Source of the DNA: Aedes albopictus
Lineage: Eukaryota; Arthropoda; Insecta; Diptera; Culicidae
Assembly: GCF_035046485.1 (NCBI RefSeq)
Contig: NC_085138.1
Coordinates: 21,926,440 to 21,990,439, forward strand
Direction: 5' to 3'
Length of the DNA stretch: 64,000 bases
The notes below the pieces were generated by a model that made no database searches, was not told where the DNA came from, and was given only the letters and a program-made list of their open reading frames with translations. A program made the position numbers and the translations under genes. Below are positions 53,708 through 64,000 of the stretch, one piece after another (position 1 is the stretch's first letter; the number at the start of each line of letters is the position of its first letter).

Positions 53708-55855
53708 AGGGCTGGTAGCAAAACCTGATGGTCAAAATAGTTAATTTAGTGACCAATTCCTCGAAAATAGTGACCAAATAGTGACTTACGGAAAGCAAAA
53801 AAAAATGACTAAATAGTGACTTTTCGCACAAAAAAATAGTGATTAAAATTTTTTGAACGGGCTTGATTCAGAAAGACCTGTAGTACCGCATAATAACCAT
53901 TTTCAAGAAAAGACTCACGCTTATTCCAAACATTGTTTAAAATTGGATGTATATTCAATTTTCCAATTTTAGAAACCCGTTGGGACACATTGATGGAATT
54001 TCTAGGAAAATTCTTGACGAAGTTTTCAGAGGAAACGGATGTTCTTGAGTGTTTTTTTTTTTGCATAACCCTTGATGATAAAGAAATTCTTGGCGATTTT
54101 ATCTGAGGAATTTTAGAATAAACATTCAGAGGTTTATTAAACGAGTTTCCATATGTTGCTGGAATTTTCTTCGTCATTGTAGACAGATTTCAGGAGAACA
54201 TCTTGGTGGGATTTAAAATATCTGGAGAAAATTCTGTCTAGAATGAAAATAACAATATTGCCATTTTCATATTAACAATATCAATAATATTTACGTGTCC
54301 TTCGAAATGGCGATGCTCTGAATGTGGAATTTCTTATAATTTTTTTTGAAACCTGGTTGGTTGGTTTTGAGTGAAATTAATGTAGAAAACATATACATAG
54401 AAAATGTGTGAGTAAATTTGAGTAAGAATTTCTCAAGTATGCTTTTTTAACATTTTCCTCTCAAAAAAATTTATGAAACCCATAACTGAAAGTAGTAATG
54501 TAATTTGGATCGGATTCCTGAAGTATTTCTTTCTGGGCGTACCCTCTTCGGAAATTTCTGAAGAGCTGCAGGGGGAAAATCAACTATCATTCTGAATATA
54601 CAAAGCAATAATAGATTAACTTGTAGAAGAATTCCATTTTCTTTAAAATATCTCATTTTAGGGAGTCTTTGATGAGATTTCCAAAATATTTACGGGTGTG
54701 ATGTCTCATTTATTTTCTGGCGTTTTTTCGTGACATTAAGGGAGAAGTTGCCGGGTTTTCTGTTGACTAGATTATCTGGAATGTTTAGGTTTAGTTCTTC
54801 TTTTTAGTTCTTCTTTAGAGAACTGGTGTTACTAGCTTTCGTTTTTAATAAGCTTCATAAATATAAATCTGTCAGCATGGAATTAAAACATTAACATTAA
54901 AAGCTTATGTTTCCTTTTCTCAAATCTGGACGGATGCAAGAGAAAATATATTTGTTCGATTGCATCTGCAACAGCACAGCCGTGTTCTCGACTGATTATT
55001 AGGTTTATCCTAGCAAAAACTGTAGAGTTACTTGACTTGACTTTCTCAATTATTCTCTGAGAAAAGCCATGGAGAGCCTTCCAAATAAATGAATAAGTAA
55101 AAAAACCATTGTTGTTATTTTTCCCTAAAAAGACAGTCAAATAGTATTTTACGGTACCCCTGAAATAACTCTTGCAAAAGGACACATTTTTTCAGATTTT
55201 TGGGAGATATCATTTCGGAGGTTTCTCAAGAAATTATGTTATAAATCATTCAGGACTTCTACAAAAGCACACTGTATGACTTTCGGAATGTAAAGTATTC
55301 TTTTTTTAAGTATTTTTTTCAGACAATATTTGAGAAGTACTATTCTAGACATTCTAAAGGATTATACCACATTTTTTCAAGATTGCATTTATTAGACATT
55401 ACTTAAAGAATTTTATCAGGCCCTCGAATTTCCTCTTAGGAACTGCACCAGAATATCATACGAATGATGTTGCAAGAAATTCATACAGAAATGATTACAT
55501 ATATTACAAAAACACAAGGATTTCAACATGCTCACTGAAAATCTTAACGAAATTCTGCCAAGAGTTTCAGCAAAAGTTCTAAAAATACCCTGTTTTAAGT
55601 ATAGTCACATGAATCATATGCTAAAAAGACAACATTTTATTGTCTCCAGTAACACAAAATTTGGTTTTCACTATTTTAAATATCAATTCTTGTTTTACTC
55701 CTTGACTAGATTTAAGGACATAGAGAATAGTTGAAAATAGTGACTTTTTACCAGAAAAAGTGACTTTAGTTGAAAAGTCTTGAAAATAGTGACTTTATAG
55801 TGACTTACACGAAAATAGTGACCAAGTCACTAAATAGTGACTCGCTACCAGGCCT
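53708..55855. mobile_element. 2,148-bp hAT-like element with perfect 8-bp target duplication
   Basis: AGGGCTGGTAGC and inverted AGGCCTGGTAGC are the ends; GCATTTGC is duplicated exactly at 53,700-53,707 and 55,856-55,863. About a dozen AATAGTGACT/TAGTGACC words cluster in the first 150 and last 125 bp, the sort of subterminal repeats hAT transposases bind. The interior is AT-rich and partly resembles decayed GGAATTCC-array text (AGGAAAATTCTTGACG, GAGGAATTTTAG). The longest frames (122 and 100 codons) show no BED finger or hAT dimerisation motif, so it is non-autonomous. Confidence 0.82.
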
Positions 55856-55863
55856 GCATTTGC

Positions 55864-56525
55864 CACGTAGTTTAAATAAAATGAAATTTTGAATATTAAT
55901 TTCCTTAAATTACTGAGCTTCAATTTCCTTTAAATTTCTTTGAATATTCGCGACAATTCAAAAGTTCTGAAACCTTAAAAATTCCGAGAAATGCCTGAAA
56001 TTATGTTAAGTATCGAGAATTTCCAATGTCACCTAGATGCATACGGATATAGGTATCTTTTACAGGTTTGGTTTACAAACTGATTTATACAAGCTGTTGC
56101 AGGCATGTGGCTAAACTTCCGACGTGGTAGAACTGCTCATGTAGTCTGCTGTCAGCCATCACTAACGAACCATGCATGAGTGTGATGATGGCAAAATGTT
56201 CTGCGAATTTCAGATGTTTCCTCTTTATCAAGGGAACCATTTGGTGGTCTCCGATGGCACGGAGATGAACCAAATTTTTGTATTTACCTTAATATAAAAT
56301 AATAATAAGAGCAAAAACTTTAAAATAATACTAAAAAATATTTTAAATTTATATGATTTGGCAGTGAAAAATTTCACTTAATTTTTATTGGATTTTTTTA
56401 GTAGAATATTTCCACTTATCATTTAAGCTTTAAATGTGAAGTTAGATTGAAAAAATCTACTTAAGATTTCCAGTAGAATTTAAGTGAATTTTTCGCTCAG
56501 TGTTTGCCCACCGAATGAACGAAAA
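55864..56525. other. AT-rich stretch with a shared repeat piece
   Basis: The minus strand at about 56,195-56,150 reads GCCATCATCACACTCATGCA, TGGTTCGTTAGTGATGG, matching about 57,770-57,808 on the plus strand. The 62-codon minus frame here (MVHLRAIGDHQMVPLIKRKH) is therefore within a repeat. Nothing else supported. Confidence 0.4.
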
Positions 56526-57338
56526 CCTTCACTGAACGAAACCCCCCGCCCAAGATCGACTGAGAGGCGATACGATCACGCCCCTTAACGACATTCGGTC
56601 GGAAACCGTATGGTCCACCGACCGAATGATGTCATCCTAAAACCGGATGACAGTGAATAGTGTTGCCACATTTAAATCTGTATTTTGCCTTTCAAAAATC
56701 TTTATAATCTGCATCACCATTTTTTGTCAAAAATCTGTAATATTTCGCGAAAAGTCTGTTTGAAATTCTGTAAGTTTCTCAAAAACCTGTATAATCTGTA
56801 TAATTTCTAAAAATCTGTGTATATTGATATACAGAATTCTGTATGAAAAGCTGCAAAAAAATCTGCATGATTACAGAAAAATCTGTATATGTGGCATCCC
56901 TGACAATGATATGAAAATAGAATGTCGACCATATGGTCGAGCAACCTTCTCTTTTAGCGACTGATAACATTAATGGCACCGCTATCTTTATCAAAAATGG
57001 TGTACTTGGTTGCCAGGACACCCTCGCGGGCATCCTTTTCGAAAAAGTTGGCATGTCCAAGACATGCGAAGAAATATCGTCAACGACCCGGGTGTCACGA
57101 TCAAGGAACTTGTTACGCTATCGATGAATAAATTCGATGCATCTGTGTAGCCTTCGCTCTGCAACTAATATTCATTCACATAGCGTGCGTCGACTCATAC
57201 GCGCATACGATGATCGTCATCCGCTTTTTAGGATGATTGCCGTATGACTGATTCGTCATTCGAAAACACGATTTTGGTAATTTGGACTGGATGGTCGGAC
57301 AAATCAGTCGATTTTGGGATGGGGTTTTCGTTCAGTGT
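56526..57338. mobile_element. TIR element hosting a nested hAT-like MITE
   Basis: CACTGAACGAAACCCCCC with AGATCGACTGA at the left is inverted at the right as CACTGAACGAAAACCCCAT with AATCGACTGA. The interior includes ATTCGGTCGGAAACCG and, at 56,658-56,902, another element. Frames of 60-93 codons have no domain. Confidence 0.6.
56658..56902. mobile_element. 245-bp hAT-like MITE with AATCTGTAT repeats
   Basis: Left TAGTGTTGCCACATTTA and inverted right CAGGGATGCCACATATA are related ends. The flanks ACAGTGAA and ACAATGAT agree at 6 of 8 positions. AAATCTGTAT-like words recur throughout. Confidence 0.65.
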
Positions 57339-57571
57339 TCGGCTGCCTCCCGTCCGTCACTAAGCATCGCCATCGCTATCGAACCAAGAATGGCAGTGAG
57401 GTTGGGTGCTGCTTGCTTAGTCAGCCTTCTCCACCCATACCATGCACTCGGGTGGGTTTAAGTCGGCGTCGAAGCGCTGGGTAAACATGCCAGTTGTCCC
57501 AGTTCGATGACGTACATATTACTTTAGGGGGAGGGTGGCAATCGCTCGTACGACTGATTCGTCATTCCGAA
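57339..57571. other. Short spacer, partly duplicated
   Basis: CGACTGATTCGTCATTCCGAA at its right end repeats 57,247-57,268 in direct orientation. The same repeat continues after the next MITE as AAAACACGATTTT. No gene is seen. Confidence 0.4.
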
Positions 57572-57726
57572 GGGGCGTTCATAAATCACGTATACTAAAA
57601 TTTGGCCATTTCAAACCCCCCCCCCTTCGTAGACTTTTGTCCAAAAATCTTGAAATTTGTATAGAGCGTAGACTTTGGCCAGACCCACACCCTTCCCCCC
57701 AGTCTACGTGGTTTATGAACGGTCCC
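57572..57726. mobile_element. 155-bp G-rich MITE, GTTCATAAAYCACGTA family
   Basis: GGGGCGTTCATAAATCACGT and inverted GGGACCGTTCATAAACCACG are the ends. It splits the repeat that appears intact at 57,247-57,285 (CATTCGAAAACACGATTTT), giving a paralogous empty site. The frames across it are by-products. Confidence 0.75.
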
Positions 57727-59095
57727 AAAACACGATTTTTGAGAATTTGGGACGGGCTCATCAGGATATGTTGCCATCATCACACTCATACGTGGTTCGT
57801 TAGTGATGGGTGACAACTCTAGGCTTTTTTTGCTTATATGTGTAGCACGTTAGCGCCGCTCTTTCGTCGTCGTCGTTTTCTCTGACATTCTCTCTTACTT
57901 TCGTTCTCGTGGTGGGCTGCGGGCTGCGGCGTCCGTCGTCGCGGTCGTCGCGCACCAACTTAAGGGGAAGCTTACCGGGCGGGCCGGTAAAACCCGACTT
58001 CGGCGCACGTTTCGATTTTTTAAAAATTAACGAAAAGAGATATCAAAATATAAAACAAATCACGCTGTAGCTGAGATGTTGGGCTTCATTTTCATAAAAA
58101 AATATTTGATTTTACTCAAAATTTGAAAAAGTTGGACTCTCGAGAACACCAAAATTTTTGGTAGGAAAACCGCTCCCATGCCGCAAATTTTTGTGTTTGC
58201 ACAACGATTTCTCCCGTAAAAATGTGTTTTATCATATAACTATGTACGGTCATTTTGCTCAGAAACTAATAACGAGTCGAATGGTATATAAATATCAGGG
58301 GGTTTCATACAAAAATCTACATTGAGAGGCATTTGTATGAAAACATTTCCAAAATTATTGCGCGCCACCGCGATCGAACAGCAGCTAACGGTTTCTTGGC
58401 TGGCCTGCGGTGGGCACCCGTGCGGATGATGGGAAAGAACATGAAACGGTAAAATAATATAAAAGATTTGTCGCTATGCTCACATGGAACAAATGCATAG
58501 TTCGCGGATGTAATAAAGATGCTAGAACTAGGGGATAATTTGTATTGGTCAATATAGCATATTTTAACGTTTTTTTCGTTGTGTCACATTTTCTACACAA
58601 AATTTTTAAGAAATAGCGAAGTAAGTTTTCAAACCGGAACATGTGATGGTGATGTGCTATAAAGGTATATTGTAAGTTTTGCTGATTTGTTAGACCATAA
58701 TCGTCGCGACCAGCCGTCGTGTGGCATAATTTGGGAAGGATAAATTAAAATACTTCTCATACGTTACTCCCAAATGATTTTTTTATACAACACTAAGAGC
58801 AGAGTTGTTGACAAAATTCCTAAAAAAAACATGTCAGAATTACTGACTTAATATTTTGAGAAATTCAAGAGGAGCCTGAATTATTTACTCTAGCAGCAAA
58901 ACTTGAAAGAATCTTAATAATATTCATTGAACAATTTTGGTGGCTTTTATGATAAGAGTTTTTTTCAATTTTTATACAGAATAAATACCGAGGAAGATTA
59001 TTTGTCGAATATATTCTGTCCGATATATATCAGTGATATATAGAAATAAAAAAATGAATGTGAAACATCTGTCGGGATTGTTCAACATATAGGGT
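57727..59095. other. Low-repeat DNA, GC-rich at the left
   Basis: 57,840-57,970 contains TCGTCGTCGTCG, GGGCTGCGGGCTGCGGCG and GTCGTCGCGGTCGTCGCGC. The phrase CCGGGCGGGCCGGTAAAACCC lies near 57,975. The rest is AT-rich without supported frames or inverted ends. Confidence 0.3.
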
Positions 59096-59510
59096 ATCAT
59101 GCCATTTTGTCATATGACTCCTATTTCCGCCGTACATATCCAAAACCGACAAAACCGACGCGATGTATATGTATATACGGAAAACATAAAACTATTAAAA
59201 TCTAAAGTCTTACCCTAAAAATATTTTATTGTTGACTCTCAGAAACCACTGTTAAATTTTGAGCGAAATCGGACAAGTCTACAAGTCTAAGGGGGCGCTC
59301 GACGGGCTGGAGATTGTATGGGAAAATCCATCCAGTCATACGGAGAAACCACATGTTTTCAGTTTTTTAGTCAAGGTAGCGATGTACATGTTCAATAATC
59401 ACCAAATTTTCCATCTTTATCGGAAAATCTATCTTCAACAACATTGCCGAAAACCGCAAATTGATCCGAGTTCATTTGAATAATTTATACCCTATAAAAC
59501 TATAACTCAT
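59096..59510 (+). mobile_element. Decayed single arm of the 5,115-type foldback
   Basis: TTGACTCTCAGAAACCACTG, AAATTTTGAGCGAAATCGG, GTATGGGAAAATCCATCC and ACATTGCCGAAAACCGCAAA align in order with the left arm of the element at 5,115. No opposite arm is found. The 74-codon frame is unsupported. Confidence 0.5.
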
Positions 59511-59672
59511 TTTAGAGAGATTTAATGATAGCAAAAACGAAAGCACAGGTATGCATCGAGCTTGACAAAGATTTTTTTTTCAAAAAAAATAAGACCTGGC
59601 CTTGTTTTATTCATTGACATCTATTTTGTAAGCAATATTGTTCAAAAAAATATCAATCCACGAAAGCAAACA

Positions 59673-59730
59673 AGGGCACAGCCGGGGGGGGGTGGTGGAA
59701 GGTGGGGTCGTGCCCCCCACCCCCCTGACC
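59673..59730. repeat. G-tract hairpin
   Basis: CCGGGGGGGGGTGGTGG and CCCCCCACCCCCCTG are nearly complementary, forming a G/C-rich hairpin of roughly 20 bp. G runs of this size could also form quadruplexes. It may be the middle of a G-rich MITE. Confidence 0.5.
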
Positions 59731-59829
59731 GAGCAACTATATTCTAACTTAACCGAAAAACTTAGATGATCAGAGCTATTTTTGACTAGTAAAAATAAAA
59801 TTCTCCTGCATCCTTGTATTTTTTTAATG

Positions 59830-62800
59830 TATGCAGGAATTCCTTCGGAAATTCTTGGAGGAATATCTTCGAAAATTCCTGAGGGTAATCCTTCGGAAAT
59901 ACCTGTAGGAATTTCTTTGGAAATTCATGAAGGAATTCCATCCAAAATTCCTGGAGGAATCCCTTCGCAAATTTCTGAAGAAATTTCTTCGGAAATTCCT
60001 TGGGCAGTACCTTGGGAAAATCTTGGATGAATACCTTCGGAGATTCCTGGAGGAATTCTTTCAGAAATCCATAGAGAAATTCGTGAGGAAATCCTTAGGT
60101 GAATTCCTTACGAAATTCCTGGACAAAATAATTCCAAACTTCCTGGAGGAATGCTTTTGGAAATTCCTGGAGGAATTCCTTCGAAAATTGCTGGACGAAT
60201 GTCATTGAAAATTCCCGGAGGAATTCCTTCGGAAAGTCGTGGAGAATTTTTTTGGAAATATTTTTTGGATTATTTTTGGAAATTCTTGCAGGAATTCCTT
60301 CGAAAATTCCTAGCGGAATTCCTGGAGGAATTCCTTCGGAGATTCCAGGAAACTCCGAAGGAATTCTTTCAGAAATTTCGGAAGGAATTCCTTCAGAAAT
60401 TGCTGGACGAATTCCTTTGGAGATTCCCGGAGGAATTTATTCGAAAATTCCAGGAGAAATTCCTTTAGGAATTCCTAGATGAATTCTTTCGGAAATTCGT
60501 GAAGAAGTTCCATCGGAAATTGCTGGACAAATTCCATTGGAAATTTCTGAAGGAATGCCATCCATAATTCTTGGAGGAATCCCTTTGGAAATTTCTGGAG
60601 AAATTCCATCGGAAATTCCTGAAGGACTTCGTTCGGAAATTACTAGAGGAATTCCATCGAAAATTCCTTGGCGAGGTCCTTCGAAAAATCTTGGATGAAT
60701 ACTTTCGGAAAGTTCTGGAGGAATTCTTTCAGAATTTCCGGGAGGAATTCCTTCGGAAATTGCTGGACGAATTCCTGTGGAGATTCCTGGAGGAATTCAT
60801 TCGGAAATTCCAGAAGGAATTTCTTTAGGAATTCCTGGAGGAATTCTTTCGGAAATTCCGGGAGGAATTGCTTCGGAAATTCCTGAAGCAATTCCTTTAA
60901 AAAATCCTGGAGGAATTCCTTAAAAAAATCCAGAAGGAATTCCTTCCAAAATTCTTGGAGGAATCCCTTCGCAAATTCCTGGAAGAATTCCTTCAGAAAT
61001 TCCTGAAGGAATTCGTTCGGAAATTTCTGAAGGAATTCCTTCGGGAATTTCTGCAGGAATTCCTTCGGAAATTTCTTGGGGAGTTCCCTCAAAAAATCTT
61101 GGATGAATACCTCCGGAAATTTCTGGAGGAATTCTTTCAGAAATCTATAGAGAAATTCCTGAGAAAATCCTTGGATGAATTCCTTAGGACATTCCTGGAA
61201 AAAAAATCATTCTAAACTTATTAGAGGAATGCTTTTTATGATTCCTGGAGGAATTCCTTCGGAAATTGCTGGAATAATTTCTTCGAAAATTATTGGACGA
61301 ATTCCTTCGAAAATTCCTGGAGGTGCTCTTTCGGAAAGTCTTTTTGGATTTTATTTTTGGAAATTCCAAGAGGAATTCCCTCGAAAATTCATGGAGGAAT
61401 TCCTTTACAAATTCCTTTAGGAATTCCTTCAAAAATTCCTGGAGGAATTCTTTCGGAAATTCCGGGAGGCGTTCCTTCGGAAATTGCTGGACGAATTCGT
61501 TTGAAGATTCATGGAGGAATTCCTTTGGAAATTCCTGCAGGAATTCTTTCTGAAATTCTAAGGGGAATTTCTTCGGAATTTCCTGGAGAAATCCCTCCGG
61601 AATCTCTTGGATGCATTCCTTCTGAAATTCGTGAATCAATTATTTCGGAAATTCCTGGAGGAATTCCTTCGGAAATTCTTGGAGGATTTTTTTTAATCCC
61701 GGAGGAATTCCATTGGAAATTCCTGGAGGAATTCCTTTGGAAATCCTTTCGGAAATTCCTGGAGAAACTCTTTTGGAAATTCCTGAGGGATTTTTTTTTG
61801 GAAATTCCAGGAAGAATTCCTTCAGACATTCCAGGAGAAATTCTGTCGGAAATTCCTGGAGAAATTCCTTTGGAAATTTCCAAAGAAATTTCTCCATGAA
61901 TTTCCGATGTAATTCCACCTGGAATTTTGCGAAGGATTTTCCGAATGAATTCCTCCATGTATTTCCGAGAGAATTCCTCCAGGAATTTCCGTGGCAATTC
62001 CTCCAGGAATTTCCGAGGGAAATCCTCCAGGAACTTCCGGAGAAATTCCTCCAGAAAATTTCGGAAAAAATCCTCCACAAATTTCTGGAGGAATTACTCT
62101 AGGAATTTCCGGAGGAATTCCTCCAGGAATTTCCAAAGGAATTCTTCCAGGATTTTTCAAGGGAACTCCTCTTGGGATTTTCAAAGGATTTCCTCCTGGA
62201 ATTTCCGAAGGAATTCCTTCATGAATGTCCGAAGAAATCCCTCCATGAATTTTCGAAGGAATTCGTCCATGAATTGCCGAACAAATTCCTCCAGGAATTT
62301 TGCCAAGGAATTTCAAAAGGATTTTCCGAAGGAATGCCTCCATGAATTTCCGAAGGAATTCCTCCAGAAATTTTCCGACGGAATTCCTCTACGAATTTCC
62401 GAAGAAATTCCTCGAGGAATTTCCGGAAGAATTTCTCCAAGAATTTCCGAAGAAAATCTTCTAGGAATTTTCAAAGGAATTCCTCTTGGAATTTTTAAAG
62501 AATTTTTCCTCTGGAACTTCCGAAGGAATTCCTCCATGAATGTCCGAAGGAATTCCTACATGAATTTCCAAAGGAATTCCTCCAGAAATTTTCCGACGGA
62601 ATCCCTCCACGAATTTCCGAAGGAATTCCTCCAGGAATTTTGCGAAGGACATCCTAAAGCATTTTCCAAAGGAATTCCTACATGAATTTCCGAAGGAATT
62701 GCTCCAGAAATTCTCCGAAAGAATTCATTTACGAATTTCTGAAGAAATTCCTTAACGAATTTTCAAAGGAATTCCTCCAGGAATTTCCTGAGAAATTCTT

Positions 62801-64000
62801 TCATGAATTTCCTGATGAGTTTCTTCAGAAATTTCTGGAGGAAATTCTCGAGGAATTTCCGAAGGAGATCCTCCAGGAATTTTCAAAGAAATTCCTTCTG
62901 CAATTTCCGAAGGAACTCCTCCGGGAATTTCCGAAGGAATTCCTTCGTAAATTTCCGAAGGAATTCCTTCGTAAATTTCCGAAGGAATTCCTTCAGGAAT
63001 TTCCGTAGGAAATCTTCCAGCAATTTCCGAAGGAATTCCTCCTGGAATTTCCGAAGGAATTCCTCCTGGAATTTCCGAGGGGATTCCTGCAGTAATTTCT
63101 GGTGGAATTCCTCCAGGGATTTTCAAAGGAATTTCACCTGGAATTTTCAAAGGATTTCCTGCCGGAATTTCCGAAGGAATTGTTGCATGAATATTCGAAG
63201 GAATTCCACCAGGAATTTTCGAAAGAATTTCTCCAGGAATTCCACCACGAATTTCCTAAGGAGCTCCTTCATAAATTTCAGAAGGAATTCCTCCAGGACT
63301 TTTGCGAAGGAATCGCTCAAGGATTTTCTGAAGGAATTCCTTCATTAATTTCCGAAGGAATTCCTCCAGAAATTTCAGGATGAAATTTCTCCAGGTATTT
63401 CCGAAAGAATTACTCCAGTAATTTCCGAAGAAATTCCTCCAGGAATTCCCGCAAGAAAATCCTCCACGAATTCTTGAAGGAATTCCTCCAAGAATTTCCG
63501 AGGGAATTCCTCCAGAATTTTCCCGAAGAATTCCTCCATGAGTTTCCGGAGGAGTTTGTCCAGGAATTTCCGTAGGAATTCCTCCAGGAATTTTCAAAGG
63601 AATTTTCAAAGGAATTTCTCCTGGAATTTTCAAAGGATTTCCTCCTGAATTTCCGAAGGAATTCCTCTACGAATTTCCAAAGAAATCCCTCCCGGAATTT
63701 CCAAAGAAATTTCTTATCGATTTGCCTTGAAATACCTCCAAAAATTTCCGAATGAATTCCTTCAAAAATTTTTGACGGTTGTCCTCAAAACATTTCCTTA
63801 GGATTTTCTCACACAATCCCCAAACGTGTTTCTGAAGGAATGTTTGAAGAAGTTTCTCAAGTTTTCGTAGGAGTTCCGCAATACATTTTTGAAGGAATTT
63901 CTTGAGGAATTTCCGAAGAAACTTCTCAAGGATCTTTCGCTGGAATTCCTTGAGGAATTTCGTAAAGATTTATAAAAAAAACGAAAAAATTCCTCAACGA
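59830..64000. repeat. GGAATTCC-type array 8, 24-bp unit, reversing at about 61,876; continues past the window
   Basis: Left of 61,876 the unit is GGAATTCCTTCGGAAATTCCTGGA; right of it the reverse complement (CCGAAGGAATTCCTCCAGGAATTT) prevails to the window end. The switch point is CTTTGGAAATTTCCAAAG (61,868-61,885). Because 24 bp is eight codons, long frames stay open on both strands (up to 252 codons), reading KEFLQEFP-like or NSSRNFRR-like repeats. I do not accept them as genes. Confidence 0.9.

Noticed and set aside
61927..62685. 252-codon plus-strand open frame, the longest in the window
   Set aside because: It lies wholly in the 24-bp array. The reading is a degenerate 8-residue repeat and equally long frames exist in other frames and on the other strand.

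Overview
This window looks like intergenic or intronic DNA from a large, repeat-rich insect genome, most likely a culicine mosquito of the Aedes type. That call is inference. It rests on tRNA-derived SINE heads, decayed RTE-like and Dong/R4-like non-LTR retrotransposons, dense miniature inverted-repeat elements (MITEs) with TA, TWA-type or 8-bp target duplications, and about 16 kb of 12/24-bp arrays built on GGAATTCC. I could not confirm any intact host protein-coding gene, rRNA, functional tRNA or CRISPR array. Most open frames lie in the arrays, whose periods divide by three, or are short frames in non-coding DNA.

Layout. 1-2.5 kb: a SINE tail, then a ~125-bp satellite rich in GCCGCCATCTTG and invaded by three MITE types, then a retroposon-like 3' module and an RTE remnant. 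2.5-7.8 kb: two foldback elements, a split SINE, and a TIR element with a tRNA-like core. 7.8-9.0 kb: low-repeat block with one weak secreted-peptide exon candidate. 9.0-14.0 kb: a SINE, MITEs, a nested foldback, and a reverse-transcriptase pseudogene cut by two transposons. 14.0-16.0 kb: low-repeat DNA. 16.0-19.3 kb: a ~318-bp tandem repeat, then the first GGAATTCC array, interrupted by a nearly perfect 325-bp palindrome.

19.3-25.2 kb: low-repeat DNA, MITEs with tRNA-like cores, a GC-rich block with many consecutive hairpins, and a SINE. 25.2-39.4 kb: GGAATTCC arrays of differing local flavour, separated by a foldback, low-repeat blocks, a GC-rich insertion and a 1.47-kb retroposon with a 25-bp target duplication. 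39.4-49.7 kb: MITEs, SINEs, LINE remnants, a perfect 94-bp hairpin, a different T/C-A/G-rich array and a 186-bp tandem repeat. 49.8-53.3 kb: deeply nested MITEs. 53.7-55.9 kb: a 2.1-kb hAT-like element with a perfect 8-bp target duplication. 56-59.8 kb: more nested TIR elements. 59.8-64.0 kb: a 24-bp-period array that reverses orientation at about 61,876, making a ~4-kb imperfect palindrome.

The parts do not form an operon-like system. What can be read is insertion order. Several insertions have paralogous empty sites or uninterrupted host frames inside the window, which makes the nesting calls strong. The most unusual signals are the long perfect hairpins, the tRNA-like cores inside DNA transposons, the GC-rich hairpin cluster, and the hAT-like element whose interior resembles the local arrays.
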